Source of the DNA: Nocardioides sp.
GTDB lineage: Bacteria > Actinomycetota > Actinomycetes > Propionibacteriales > Nocardioidaceae
Direction of reading: 5' to 3'
DNA: 59,865 bases
NCBI GenBank assembly: GCA_030698375.1
Contig: JAUYLL010000004.1
Coordinates: forward strand, 1 to 59,865
Positions 36,176-44,707 of this stretch are shown here, in pieces; within the stretch, counting starts at the first letter, position 1, and each line of letters opens with the position of its first letter. The notes under the pieces are model-generated. The model was not told where the DNA came from. It made no database searches and saw only the letters and a list, made by a program, of their open reading frames with translations. Position numbers and translations under genes: made by a program.

Positions 36176-37615
36176 ATGCCTTTCCCCCGCCTCGTCCCGG
36201 TCGCCGTACCGCCCGCGCCCCTGCCGACAGGCTTCACCGTCGAGCTCCATCCCGCGGCGTGGCACCTCGATCAGGGGCGGTTCCTCGTCGGCGGGTCCCC
36301 CCTCACCGTCATGCGTCTCTCCGCGGCTGCCCAGAAGCGACTCGACGGACGACGACTGGTCGTCACCGACGCCGCGTCCGCCCAGGTCGCCGACCGGCTC
36401 CTCGCCACCAACCTCGCGCATCCCGTACTCGATGCCACGGCCGCGGTGTCGACCGAGGACCTCACCGTCGTGGTGCCGGTGCGGGACCGTGTCGCACAGC
36501 TCAACCGCTGCCTGGCGGCCCTGCACCCCCTGGACGTGATCGTCGTGGACGATGCCTCGCACGACCCCGCCGCGGTCGCCGCTGTCGCCCGGCGCCACGG
36601 TGCGAAGGTCGTCGCCCTCGACACCAACCTCGGACCTGCCGGCGCCCGCAACGCCGGCCTGGCGCGGGTCACGACCGCGGTCGTCGCGTTCGTCGACTCC
36701 GACGTGGAGGCCCCTGCCGACTCCCTGCTCCAGGTGTCCCGCCAGCTGGCCGACCCCACGGTCTGCCTGGTCGCCCCCCGCGTGGTCGGCCACGCCCGAA
36801 GCCGCCGTCCACGCTGGTTCGAGCGGTACGACGCGGCCGTCTCCTCGCTCGACCTCGGCCGCACGCAGGGCTGCGTGCGGCCCGGAGCCACGGTCGCGTG
36901 GGTGCCCAGCGCCTGTCTCGTCGGCCGCACCGAGCGCCTCGGTCGCGGCTTCGACACCGACCTGCGCACCGGTGAGGACGTCGACCTCGTCTGGCGCCTG
37001 GTCGATGCCGGGCACCGGGTGCGGTACGAGCCGGCCGTCACCGTGTGCCACGACGTACGCCCCACGGTGCGTGGGTGGCTGGGACGGAAGGTGCTCTACG
37101 GCTCCAGCGGCGCTCTGCTGGCCGAGCGGCACGGCACCCGGGTCGCCCCGGCGGTGCTCTCCCCCGCCCTCGCCCTGGTCGGGGCCGCGCTGCTCCTTCG
37201 GCGTCGATGGTCGGTGCCGGTCGCGGTTGCCGGCGCGGTGCATGCCGGTGTCGCCGTCGCCCGGGCGCTGCCCGACGAGATGTCCGGTGGCGCCCGCGCC
37301 CGAGTAGCGGGCCGTCTGACCGCGCGCGGTGTCGGCTGGTCCGTCCGTCAGGAGTCGGCGCTCCTGCTGCGCCACTGGTGGCCCGTCGCGGCCGCCGCCT
37401 GCCTCGTGCCGCCAGTACGCCGAGCCGTCGCGACGGCGCTCCTCGTCGACACCGTCGTCGCGGTGGCCGAGCACCGGCGCGACGACCTCGACGTGCCCTC
37501 CCTCCTCCTCGGGCACCGCCTCGACGACCTCGCCTACGGAGCCGGCCTGTGGTGGGGGGCGTGGCGCAGCAGGTCAGCAGCGGCACTGCGGCCCCGCGGT
37601 CCGGCAGCCCGGTAG
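36176..37615 (+). CDS. mftF: Mycofactocin glycosyltransferase MftF
   Basis: 479 aa. An N-terminal region with PVLDATAAVSTEDL leads to a GT2 (GT-A) domain: VVVPVRDRVAQLNRCLAAL, VIVVDDASHD, LGPAGARNAGLA, and the metal-binding DSD in VAFVDSDVEAP. GEDVDLVWRLVDAGHRVRYEP is the acceptor/base region. Hydrophobic stretches after residue 300 suggest membrane association. MftF adds an oligoglucose chain to mycofactocin. ATG at 36176, 12 bp after the SDR stop. The cluster ends here; no MftG-type gene follows. Confidence 0.92.
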   Translation: MPFPRLVPVAVPPAPLPTGFTVELHPAAWHLDQGRFLVGGSPLTVMRLSAAAQKRLDGRRLVVTDAASAQVADRLLATNLAHPVLDATAAVSTEDLTVVVPVRDRVAQLNRCLAALHPLDVIVVDDASHDPAAVAAVARRHGAKVVALDTNLGPAGARNAGLARVTTAVVAFVDSDVEAPADSLLQVSRQLADPTVCLVAPRVVGHARSRRPRWFERYDAAVSSLDLGRTQGCVRPGATVAWVPSACLVGRTERLGRGFDTDLRTGEDVDLVWRLVDAGHRVRYEPAVTVCHDVRPTVRGWLGRKVLYGSSGALLAERHGTRVAPAVLSPALALVGAALLLRRRWSVPVAVAGAVHAGVAVARALPDEMSGGARARVAGRLTARGVGWSVRQESALLLRHWWPVAAAACLVPPVRRAVATALLVDTVVAVAEHRRDDLDVPSLLLGHRLDDLAYGAGLWWGAWRSRSAAALRPRGPAAR

Positions 37616-37691
37616 CCCAGAGGGCCCAGGTCCGCGGTAGGCGTCCGGGGCCGCGTACCGGCTCTTGACGCAGCGGCTACGACCTGCAGTG

Positions 37692-38690
37692 TCAGCCGCG
37701 CTCGCGGATCCGCCGGGGTGAGTGGTGGGCGCGCTCGACCACGTCATCGACCGCCTTGAGGAAGACCGGACGCCAGCGTTCGACGTCGAACACCACCGAG
37801 GCGTGCCCGCCGGGTGTCTCGTAGACCTTCGCGTCCTTGATGCCGGCGGCGAGCTCGCGCTGCCGCGACGTCGCGATGGCGTAGTCCCGTCCGGTGATGA
37901 CGACCGCCGTGGGGACGTCGATCTCCGGGAGCCATTCCCGAGCATCGAACGAACCGAGCTCGCCGAGCACCTCGGGTAGCGCCCACGCACTGGTGCTCCG
38001 AAACTCCGCCCAGGCCCACTCCGACAAGTCGGTCCCGGGAGGGGGCACCTCCGGCAGCGCACCGTGCACGAGGCCGACCCGGTGGCGGTAGTGGCTGCGC
38101 AGTGCCGCGTTGGCCACACCGAGCATCGGGTAGAAGAGCGAGTCGCCGAGGTTCATCTTCCAGCAGGCGGCCGTCGACGCCAGGACCAGCCCCGCCGTAC
38201 GGTCGCCGTGACGACGCCAGAACACCTGCGCCAGCGCGCCGCCCATCGAGTACCCCACGGCGACGACCTCGTCGATGCCCAGGAACTCCAGCAGCGCGGC
38301 GGCGTCGTCGACGCAGTCGACGATCTGGAAGCGGTCGGAGAGGATCCCGCGGCCGTGCCAGCGCTGGTCGAGCATCACCAGGCGGTAGTGCGGCCGCAGC
38401 TCCTCGATGCTGGAGAACCAGGTGAGGTACGACGTCGTGGCCAGTCCGTGGAAGAGCAGCAGCGTCGGGGCGTCCGGATAGGGAGCGCCGGTGTCGACGG
38501 CGAACACCGTGCCGCGTCCCGGCAGGTCCACCAGCGTCCCCTCCGGCAGTTCGGGCAGGTCGGGGAAGCGCTGGGTACGGCGAATGCCCGCACGCGCGGC
38601 GCGCACCGCCTGCCGGCCACCGAACCGACCGCCGACGACGACTGCACCGATCCCCTTGCGGCCGACGGTCCGCAGTGCTCGCACCCTCAT
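37692..38690 (-). CDS. Alpha/beta hydrolase, last gene of a neutral-lipid operon
   Basis: 332 aa. Catalytic features are the oxyanion region LLLFHGLATTSYLTW, nucleophile elbow VGYSMGGALAQ (Ser), and the late His in TPGGHASVVFD. The N-terminus is basic with a moderately hydrophobic stretch (GAVVVGGRFGG), perhaps a membrane-proximal segment. It resembles lipases/esterases encoded with wax-ester synthases. The start overlaps the WS/DGAT stop by 4 bp, so it belongs to the five-gene minus-strand operon. It may hydrolyse acylglycerols or an activated ester; substrate unknown. Confidence 0.85.
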   Translation of the reverse strand: MRVRALRTVGRKGIGAVVVGGRFGGRQAVRAARAGIRRTQRFPDLPELPEGTLVDLPGRGTVFAVDTGAPYPDAPTLLLFHGLATTSYLTWFSSIEELRPHYRLVMLDQRWHGRGILSDRFQIVDCVDDAAALLEFLGIDEVVAVGYSMGGALAQVFWRRHGDRTAGLVLASTAACWKMNLGDSLFYPMLGVANAALRSHYRHRVGLVHGALPEVPPPGTDLSEWAWAEFRSTSAWALPEVLGELGSFDAREWLPEIDVPTAVVITGRDYAIATSRQRELAAGIKDAKVYETPGGHASVVFDVERWRPVFLKAVDDVVERAHHSPRRIRERG

Positions 38691-40162
38691 GCGCGCGCCT
38701 GCCGACCGGCCTCGCGGCCATGGGCGGGTTGGGTCCTGTGCTCGGGTTTGGCCTTGCGCTCGAGGTCGAGCTCGGCCAGCGCCTCCGGGAAGTACGCCGC
38801 CAGGCGGTGCACGTCAGGGAGCAGCTCGGGGCAGGCAAGCAAGGAGAAGTTCATCCGATCGACGTAGGACCACACGGTCACGTTGAGGCCGATGCCGTCC
38901 ACGAGCGGACCGACGCTGTACAGGTCCACCAGCCGTGCACCGCCGACGGCCGCCGGCTCCCGTGGGCCCGGCACGTTCGACACGATCGCGGAGAACGCAG
39001 CCGAGTGCCACGAGGCGGCGCTGATCCGCGAGTACGCGCGCACGAGGAACGCGAACGGGCGTGGCGGGGTGAACTGGCTCCAGTCCGCGAGGATCGAGGT
39101 ACCGAGCCGCTGCTGGATCCGCTTGGACTGGGCGGTGGTCTCGGAGATCTTGCGCACCCGCTCCACCGGGTCGTCCACGTCGGTGGCCAGCGTGGTGAAG
39201 AGGTTCGACACGCGGTTGCCGGCGAGCCTGGGGAGCGCGTCCTTGCCGTCGGCACTGATCGGGACACCGGCGAGGAGGGACGACGAGGGCTGCTCGCCAT
39301 GCGCGACCAGCCAGCGACGCAGCGCCCCCGAGGTCACCGCGAGGACGAGGTCGTTCAGCGTCGCCCCGTCGTACTGCGCGCGGATCCGCCTGAAGTCCGC
39401 CAGCGGCAGCGTCACCGTGGCGAACGTCCGCCGCGAGGTGAGGGAGCCGTTGAAGGAGACCCTCGGTGCGTGAAAGACGGGCATCGGCGTCTTCACACCA
39501 CCGCGCCGCTCCTTCAGGGCGCCGACCAGGCCCTTCCCGGTGCGGGCGAGCAGGCCGGGTATGCACGCGATCTGGGCGGTCGCGTCGCGCAACGCGTGGC
39601 GGACGAGCATCGCCTTGCTCGGAAGCCTGGTCGTGGACTCGCACTCCTCCTGCAGCGGCTCCGGAGCCACCGCCGAGCGGACGTCGGTCACGTTGGCGAG
39701 AAGGGCGTTGGCTGCGGCGCCGTCGGCCATGGCGTGGTGCATCTTGCCGACCACGGCGACCCGGCCGCCCTCGAGGCCCTCGCAGAAGTGCAGCTCCCAG
39801 AGCGGGTAGCTGCGGTCGAGCGGCGTGCTCGCGACCAGCCCGATCAGCTGCTCCAGCTCGCGCATGGTCCCGTCACCCTGGAGCCTGTGGCGCCGGAAGT
39901 GGTGGCCCGCGTCGATCCGCGCCAGGGTCACCCACACCGGGTGGTTGAGCCCGAACGGAACCGGAACCGCGCGCCGGCGCAGGGGTGGCAACCGCTTGAG
40001 CCTGTGGAGCATCGCGGCGACGAACCCGTCGTACGTCAGGGCCTCGTCGGCCTCGAGGATGGCGATCTTGAGCGTGTGCATGTGGACCGACGGGGTCTCC
40101 ATATAGAGGAACCCCGCGTCGATGCCGGTCATCCGCTCGATCGCGGGCCGCACGCGGGTCAC
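38687..40162 (-). CDS. Wax ester synthase / diacylglycerol acyltransferase (WS/DGAT)
   Basis: 491 aa, typical length. The catalytic motif HHAMADG (HHxxxDG) lies near residue 139 after PLWELHF; the ending VTVWSYVDRMNFSLLACPELLPDV is the family C-terminal signature, and NVPGPREP is the conserved second motif. The enzyme esterifies fatty acyl-CoA to an alcohol or diacylglycerol, making storage wax esters or triacylglycerol at the membrane. It overlaps the acyl-CoA ligase stop by 4 bp and the downstream hydrolase start by 4 bp. The motif is intact, so it should be active. Confidence 0.93.
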   Translation of the reverse strand: MTRVRPAIERMTGIDAGFLYMETPSVHMHTLKIAILEADEALTYDGFVAAMLHRLKRLPPLRRRAVPVPFGLNHPVWVTLARIDAGHHFRRHRLQGDGTMRELEQLIGLVASTPLDRSYPLWELHFCEGLEGGRVAVVGKMHHAMADGAAANALLANVTDVRSAVAPEPLQEECESTTRLPSKAMLVRHALRDATAQIACIPGLLARTGKGLVGALKERRGGVKTPMPVFHAPRVSFNGSLTSRRTFATVTLPLADFRRIRAQYDGATLNDLVLAVTSGALRRWLVAHGEQPSSSLLAGVPISADGKDALPRLAGNRVSNLFTTLATDVDDPVERVRKISETTAQSKRIQQRLGTSILADWSQFTPPRPFAFLVRAYSRISAASWHSAAFSAIVSNVPGPREPAAVGGARLVDLYSVGPLVDGIGLNVTVWSYVDRMNFSLLACPELLPDVHRLAAYFPEALAELDLERKAKPEHRTQPAHGREAGRQARA

Positions 40163-41817
40163 CGGACGGCTCCGGGCAGCTCGCGCGCCATCACCTTGCC
40201 GGCGGCGTTGCGCGGCAGCTCGTCGAGGAAGACCACGTCTCGCGGAACCTTGTAGCCCGCCAGCTGGGAGCGCACGTGCGCCTTGAGGTCGTCGGTGGTG
40301 GGCGACGCGCCGTCGGTGGGGACGACGTACGCCGCGAGCCGCTGCCCGAAGGCGTCGTCCTCCACTCCGACCACGACCACCTCGCGCACCGCCTCGTGCA
40401 GGCCCAGGGCCTTCTCCACCTCGACCGGGTACACGTTCTCGCCACCCGAGACGATCATGTCGTCGTCCCGACCGACCACGAAGAGCCGACCGTCGTCGTC
40501 GAGCTTGCCGACGTCGCCGCTCACCATGAAGTCGTCGACGAACTCCTTCTCCGCTCCTGCGGTGTAGCCGTCGAACGGCGAGGCGCCGCGGACCAGGATC
40601 CGTCCGACCCCCCCGGGCGGTACGTCGTCCCCGCCGTCGTCGACGATCCGCACGAGCGTGCCGCGGATCGGACGCCCGGCGGTGTCCGGCGCGTGCCGGA
40701 GGTCAGCAGGCCGGGCGACACTGATCTGGCCCGCCTCGGTGGCGTTGTAGCTGTTGTGGACGACGTCGCCGAACCGGTCCATGAAGGCGGTCACCGACTG
40801 CGGCCGCATCCGGGAGCCACTGGCCGACACGAAACGCAGGGACTTCAGCGAGTAGCGGCCGAGCACCTCCTGCGGCAGGTCCATGATCCGCTCGAGCATC
40901 ACGGGCACCACGCTCAGCCCGGTGGCCCGGTGCTCCTCGACCAGCGCCAGCGTCGCCTCCGGGTCGAACTTGCGTCGCGTCACCACCGTGCAGGCCATGG
41001 TGGCGGCGACGACGAGCTGCCCGAAGCCCCACGCGTGGAACATCGGCGCGGCGACGACGACGGTCTCCTCGCCCCGCCACGGGATCGCCTCCAGCATCCC
41101 GGCGAGCTCGTCGGGTCCTCCCCCGCTGCGCCGCGCTCCCTTGGGCGCACCGGTCGTCCCGGAGGTCAGGAGCACGACGCGGCCTCGATCTGCGGGCCTC
41201 GGCGGCGTCCGGTCACGGTGGCTGGCGATGAGGCCGTCGACGCTCAAGGCACCGGTCCCGGGCTCGGTGTCGGTCCAGCCGAGGACCTCCACCAGCTCGC
41301 CGAGCCGTTGCCGGGCGTCGGCGACGACACCGGCGAACTCCTCGTCGTAGACGATCACCCGTGCACCCTCGCGCTCCATCACGTCGGCGAGCTGGGGTCC
41401 GGAGAAGCCGGTGTTGAGCAGCAGGGTGTCGGCGCCGAGCCGGGAACCGGCGAGGAGCCCGTCGACGAAGCCGCGGTGGTTGCGGCAGAGCACGGCCAGC
41501 CCGCCTACCGGACCACCGTGCGCGTCGAGCAGACCGGCCGCGAGCGCGTCAGCCCGGTCCTGGAGCTCCTGCCAGGTCAGCGAGCCGCGCTCGTCGACGA
41601 GGGCGGTGCCGTCGGGTCGGCGTACCGCCGCCAACGCGAAGCTGGCCGTGGCCGTGGTGCCCTGCTCGCGGATGACCCGGACCAAGGCGAGGTACTTGGT
41701 GGGCCGCATCAGCACGAGCATCCGACTGCTGACCAGGGTGCGGAAGACCCACAGCTGCGTCCGCAGGGCGTGCAGCAGTCCGAGCGGGACCTGCAGGATC
41801 TTGTGCATGCACCTCAT
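40159..41817 (-). CDS. Acyl-CoA synthetase / AMP-binding ligase
   Basis: 552 aa. ANL superfamily with the P-loop-like VVLLTSGTTGAPKGARRS near residue 220, the A5-type motif YNATEAGQISVA, the GRDDDMIVSGGENVYPVEVE hinge motif, and the terminal catalytic Lys in LPRNAAGKVMAREL. The N-terminal 35 residues form an extra hydrophobic helix (VPLGLLHALRTQLWVF), suggesting membrane association. It activates a fatty acid with ATP to acyl-AMP and then acyl-CoA, which can feed the WS/DGAT. The start overlaps the upstream acyltransferase by 4 bp. Confidence 0.9.
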   Translation of the reverse strand: MRCMHKILQVPLGLLHALRTQLWVFRTLVSSRMLVLMRPTKYLALVRVIREQGTTATASFALAAVRRPDGTALVDERGSLTWQELQDRADALAAGLLDAHGGPVGGLAVLCRNHRGFVDGLLAGSRLGADTLLLNTGFSGPQLADVMEREGARVIVYDEEFAGVVADARQRLGELVEVLGWTDTEPGTGALSVDGLIASHRDRTPPRPADRGRVVLLTSGTTGAPKGARRSGGGPDELAGMLEAIPWRGEETVVVAAPMFHAWGFGQLVVAATMACTVVTRRKFDPEATLALVEEHRATGLSVVPVMLERIMDLPQEVLGRYSLKSLRFVSASGSRMRPQSVTAFMDRFGDVVHNSYNATEAGQISVARPADLRHAPDTAGRPIRGTLVRIVDDGGDDVPPGGVGRILVRGASPFDGYTAGAEKEFVDDFMVSGDVGKLDDDGRLFVVGRDDDMIVSGGENVYPVEVEKALGLHEAVREVVVVGVEDDAFGQRLAAYVVPTDGASPTTDDLKAHVRSQLAGYKVPRDVVFLDELPRNAAGKVMARELPGAVR

Positions 41818-42611
41818 CCCAGCACCGGGAAGCGGCGCTGACTAGCAAGCTCGTCGGAAGCGGCCTGCATCCGGCCGCGGACGATCTCGTCGATCTCCGC
41901 CACGTGGTCGGCCGGGTCGAGATCGGGCCCGAGCACCGTGGCCGGGTCGATCGGCTCCAGGACGCGCGTGGTGATCTTGGTCGGCAGCGGCAGGTTGGGC
42001 GGCGCGGCGCCCACCATTCCGAACGGGAAGCCGATGCCGATCGGGAACAGGTCGGTGCGCAGCAGCTTGCGCCACGGGGCACGCCGGCCGATCCACTCGC
42101 CGCGGGTCAGGAAGATCTGCGTCTCCTGGCCGCCGACCGAGACCACGGGGACGATCGGGACGCCCGCCTCCAACGCCGTGCGGACGTATCCGGTGCGGCC
42201 ACGGAAGTCGATGACGTTCGCCTTGAAGGTGGGTCGGAAGGTGTCGTAGTCCCCGCCGGGGAACACGATCGTGACGCCCCCACCACGGAGGACCTCGAGG
42301 GCGTTCGCGCGCGTCGCCGGCAGGAAGCCGAACTTCCGGAAGACCGCATCGGCGGGGCCGGTGAAGAGCATGTCGTGGGCCAGGCAGTAGAGCGGCCTGT
42401 CGACGCCGAAGGTCTCGGCGAAGCCCACCGCGATGATCGGCACGTCCATCGCCAGCATGCCGCCGGAGTGGTTGCCGACGACGAGTGCGCCTCCGTCAGG
42501 CACGTTGTCCATCCCGTGCACGTTCGAGCGGAAGTAGCCCTTCATCGCCACCTTGAGGAGCGGGAGGGCGGCGGCGATGTAGCCCGGGTCGCGAGCCTCG
42601 AGGGCACTCAC
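41814..42611 (-). CDS. Lysophospholipid acyltransferase family protein (PlsC-like)
   Basis: 265 aa. ALVVGNHSGGMLAMDVPI is the acceptor-binding motif with a wider His-to-Asp spacing than the usual HX4D, as in an actinobacterial subgroup; FPGGDYDTFRP is motif III, and GVPIVPVVSVGG the final strand motif. It transfers an acyl group from acyl-CoA to a glycerolipid and so lies before WS/DGAT in triacylglycerol synthesis. Start at GTG 42611 overlaps the upstream hydrolase stop as GTGA; an open frame continues upstream, but it is antisense-like. Its stop overlaps the ligase start by 4 bp. Confidence 0.87.
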   Translation of the reverse strand: MSALEARDPGYIAAALPLLKVAMKGYFRSNVHGMDNVPDGGALVVGNHSGGMLAMDVPIIAVGFAETFGVDRPLYCLAHDMLFTGPADAVFRKFGFLPATRANALEVLRGGGVTIVFPGGDYDTFRPTFKANVIDFRGRTGYVRTALEAGVPIVPVVSVGGQETQIFLTRGEWIGRRAPWRKLLRTDLFPIGIGFPFGMVGAAPPNLPLPTKITTRVLEPIDPATVLGPDLDPADHVAEIDEIVRGRMQAASDELASQRRFPVLG

Positions 42612-43402
42612 GACGCCACCCCCTGCGGAAGGAGGCCGCGCCACGAGAACGGCTGCCAGTCGGCGGGGTCCTGCCGGAGGCGGTCTGTGATGACCGAGAA
42701 CACGACAGGGTTGGCGACCATGCCGACGTGGCTGCTGATGACCTCGATGTTCTCGGCCGGCGGGTCGACGCTCTCGTCGACGGTGCAGCCGCGCCAGGGC
42801 ACGATCCCGTCGGTCTTCGACCACACCGCCGTGAGGGGCACCGGCACCGGCTCGCGCAGCCCGTCGATGATCTCGCGGGCGTGAGGCACGATGCCGTGCT
42901 TGACGCGCGCCCGCTCGAAGAGCGCGGTCGCCCGCGTGCGCTCACCCTCGGCCCGCCACGGCGAGCCGAGGCAGACCACCTGGCGCACCCGCTCGGGGTG
43001 CTCGTGGGCAAGCCAGCGGGCCAACAGCCCGCCGAAGCTCCAGCCCACCACGCTGACCGGCTGCTCGTAGCGGTCCGCGAGGGCCGCGAACCGCTCCGGC
43101 AGACCGGCCACGATGCTCTCGGTCAGCCCGTAGTTGCTGCCCAGGCCCCAGCCGTGGACCTTCCAGCCACGCTGGCGGAGATGCCCGCGCAGCCGACCGG
43201 TCATGGTGTCGTGGGCGGAGAAGCCCGGCAGCACCAGCACCGGTCGACCCGCGCCGACGTCCCGACTGGGCAGGGTGAGGTCGATCAGCCGCGAGGCGCC
43301 GTACTCCATCGCGAAGCGCGGGGCCTCCAGGTACATGAGGGCCCGATGCGGTCCCCCGTGGTCGCCCGACGCCGCGTCGCGCTCGCCTTCAAAGTCGTAC
43401 AC
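42608..43402 (-). CDS. Alpha/beta hydrolase, first gene of the lipid operon
   Basis: 264 aa. RPVLVLPGFSAHDTMTGRLRGHL precedes the nucleophile elbow VVGWSFGGLLARWLA, followed by VVCLGSPWRAEG and a TAVWSKTDGIVPW acid region; the late His is in VISSHVGMVANP. It resembles triacylglycerol lipase-like or acyltransferase hydrolases seen next to WS/DGAT genes. An AGGAG lies 5-6 nt before GTG 43402, which I prefer to GTG 43408 where the site would overlap the codon. The KstR-like palindrome lies immediately upstream (43417-43430). First of five overlapping genes. Confidence 0.84.
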   Translation of the reverse strand: MYDFEGERDAASGDHGGPHRALMYLEAPRFAMEYGASRLIDLTLPSRDVGAGRPVLVLPGFSAHDTMTGRLRGHLRQRGWKVHGWGLGSNYGLTESIVAGLPERFAALADRYEQPVSVVGWSFGGLLARWLAHEHPERVRQVVCLGSPWRAEGERTRATALFERARVKHGIVPHAREIIDGLREPVPVPLTAVWSKTDGIVPWRGCTVDESVDPPAENIEVISSHVGMVANPVVFSVITDRLRQDPADWQPFSWRGLLPQGVAS

Positions 43403-43416
43403 CCGCACTCCTGAGA

Positions 43417-43430
43417 TAGAACATGTTCTA
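43417..43430. promoter_or_regulatory. Perfect 14-bp palindrome matching the KstR operator consensus
   Basis: TAGAACATGTTCTA is self-complementary and fits TnnAACnnGTTnnA, the consensus of the TetR-type sterol/lipid regulator KstR in mycobacteria and rhodococci. It lies 14 bp upstream of the first lipid-operon gene and includes the TAG stop of the upstream methyltransferase gene. Other TetR-family lipid regulators may use a similar site. Confidence 0.65.
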
Positions 43431-44600
43431 GTTTCTCTCGTGAGTATCTCCCGACAGCGCGCCCCGGGGCAAGGGCTGGTCCACTCGCCGTCCCAGGCGG
43501 GCGATGTAGTAGCTGTTCACGAAGTCCCCCTCCACCACACGCACCTCGACGGACCCCAGACCGGCCTCCCGCAGCATCCGGGTCGCCGTCTGCTCGCCCC
43601 AGACCGCCCCGAGCCCGGTGCCGCCCTGGGCCAGTGACACGGTCATGCAGTGCATCAGCGAGATCGCGTAGAGGAACGGCGCGGCGGGCAGATCCACGTT
43701 CTCGTCGGGCCGGCTGGAGGCCTTGATGTCCCCCATGAGGAACACGCCGTCGGGCGCCAGGACGTCGGCGATGCCCCGGAGCACCATCGCCGGGTGCGCC
43801 TGGTCGTGGATGGCGTCGAAGGCGGTGACGAGGTCGAAGGGTCCGGTGCCGGAGAGGTCGACGACATCGCGGGACTCGAACCGGACGTTGGCCAGCCCGC
43901 GCATCTCGGCGGTCACGCGGGCCTGCGCGATCGCTTCGTCCGAGAAGTCGTAACCCACGAAGCTGCTCGCGGGGTAGGCACCTGCCAACACGCTGAGGTG
44001 GTGGCCGCTTCCGCAGCCGATGTCGGCCACAGCGACGCCCCGTGCCAGGCGATCGGCCAACCCGTCGACGAGCGGTACGAGCTGGTCGAGCAGGATGCCC
44101 TCGGCCTGGTCCTTGCTCTCCTCTCCCATCAGGGCGTGGAACTCGGTGTAGGCGGAGTAGGGCACCCCGCCTCCCTCGGGGAAGCAGCGGACGACCTGGT
44201 GCTCGACACCGGCCAGGAGACCGATGAACTGCGCCAGCTTGGCCAGGTTGTCGGGACCGGCCGCGCGGGTCAGCACGGCAGCGTGCTCGGCCGGCAACGA
44301 CCACGTGTCCGTGCCCGGGTCGTGCACGACGACGCCGCCGACGAGCATGGCCGCCAGCCACTCCCGCACGTAGCGCTCGTGGAGACCGGCGGCGCGTGCG
44401 ACCTCGGCGGAGGTCGACGGGGGCAGCTCCGCCAGTACGTCGAACAACCGCGTGCGGTGGCCGATGCTCAGCACCAGGGCCGTCGAGGCGTCGGCGATCA
44501 CTCCGAGGACCCGGCCGGCGAACGCCTCGATCCGATCAGGATCCAAGGCGTCCACGGACGGGCCGGCAGCGTCGACGGTCGTCGTTCGGATGTCGTTCAT
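43428..44600 (-). CDS. Class I SAM-dependent methyltransferase with N-terminal winged helix
   Basis: 390 aa. The first 100 residues form a winged-helix dimerisation/methyltransferase-associated domain (LSIGHRTRLFDVLAEL, ARAAGLHERYVREWLAAM). The SAM site follows: VAVADIGCGSGHHLSVLAGAYP near residue 195 (motif I), VGYDFSDEAIAQA, and FDLVTAFDAIHDQAHP (post-II). This is the type sometimes called methyltransferase type 12/25; the substrate is not predictable. ATG at 44600 is preceded by GGAGGAG. It follows the LuxR gene on the same strand by 107 bp and runs toward the lipid operon; its stop is inside the KstR-like palindrome. Confidence 0.86.
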   Translation of the reverse strand: MNDIRTTTVDAAGPSVDALDPDRIEAFAGRVLGVIADASTALVLSIGHRTRLFDVLAELPPSTSAEVARAAGLHERYVREWLAAMLVGGVVVHDPGTDTWSLPAEHAAVLTRAAGPDNLAKLAQFIGLLAGVEHQVVRCFPEGGGVPYSAYTEFHALMGEESKDQAEGILLDQLVPLVDGLADRLARGVAVADIGCGSGHHLSVLAGAYPASSFVGYDFSDEAIAQARVTAEMRGLANVRFESRDVVDLSGTGPFDLVTAFDAIHDQAHPAMVLRGIADVLAPDGVFLMGDIKASSRPDENVDLPAAPFLYAISLMHCMTVSLAQGGTGLGAVWGEQTATRMLREAGLGSVEVRVVEGDFVNSYYIARLGRRVDQPLPRGALSGDTHERN

Positions 44601-44707
44601 GGCGAGCTCCTCCGGGTCTGGATTGCGAAGGCTTCCGACGCTACGGAGGAGATGACGGCCCGGCTTCGGACAGAAGGTGCAACTTCCTCCCGCTGATCTG
44701 CATCGTT

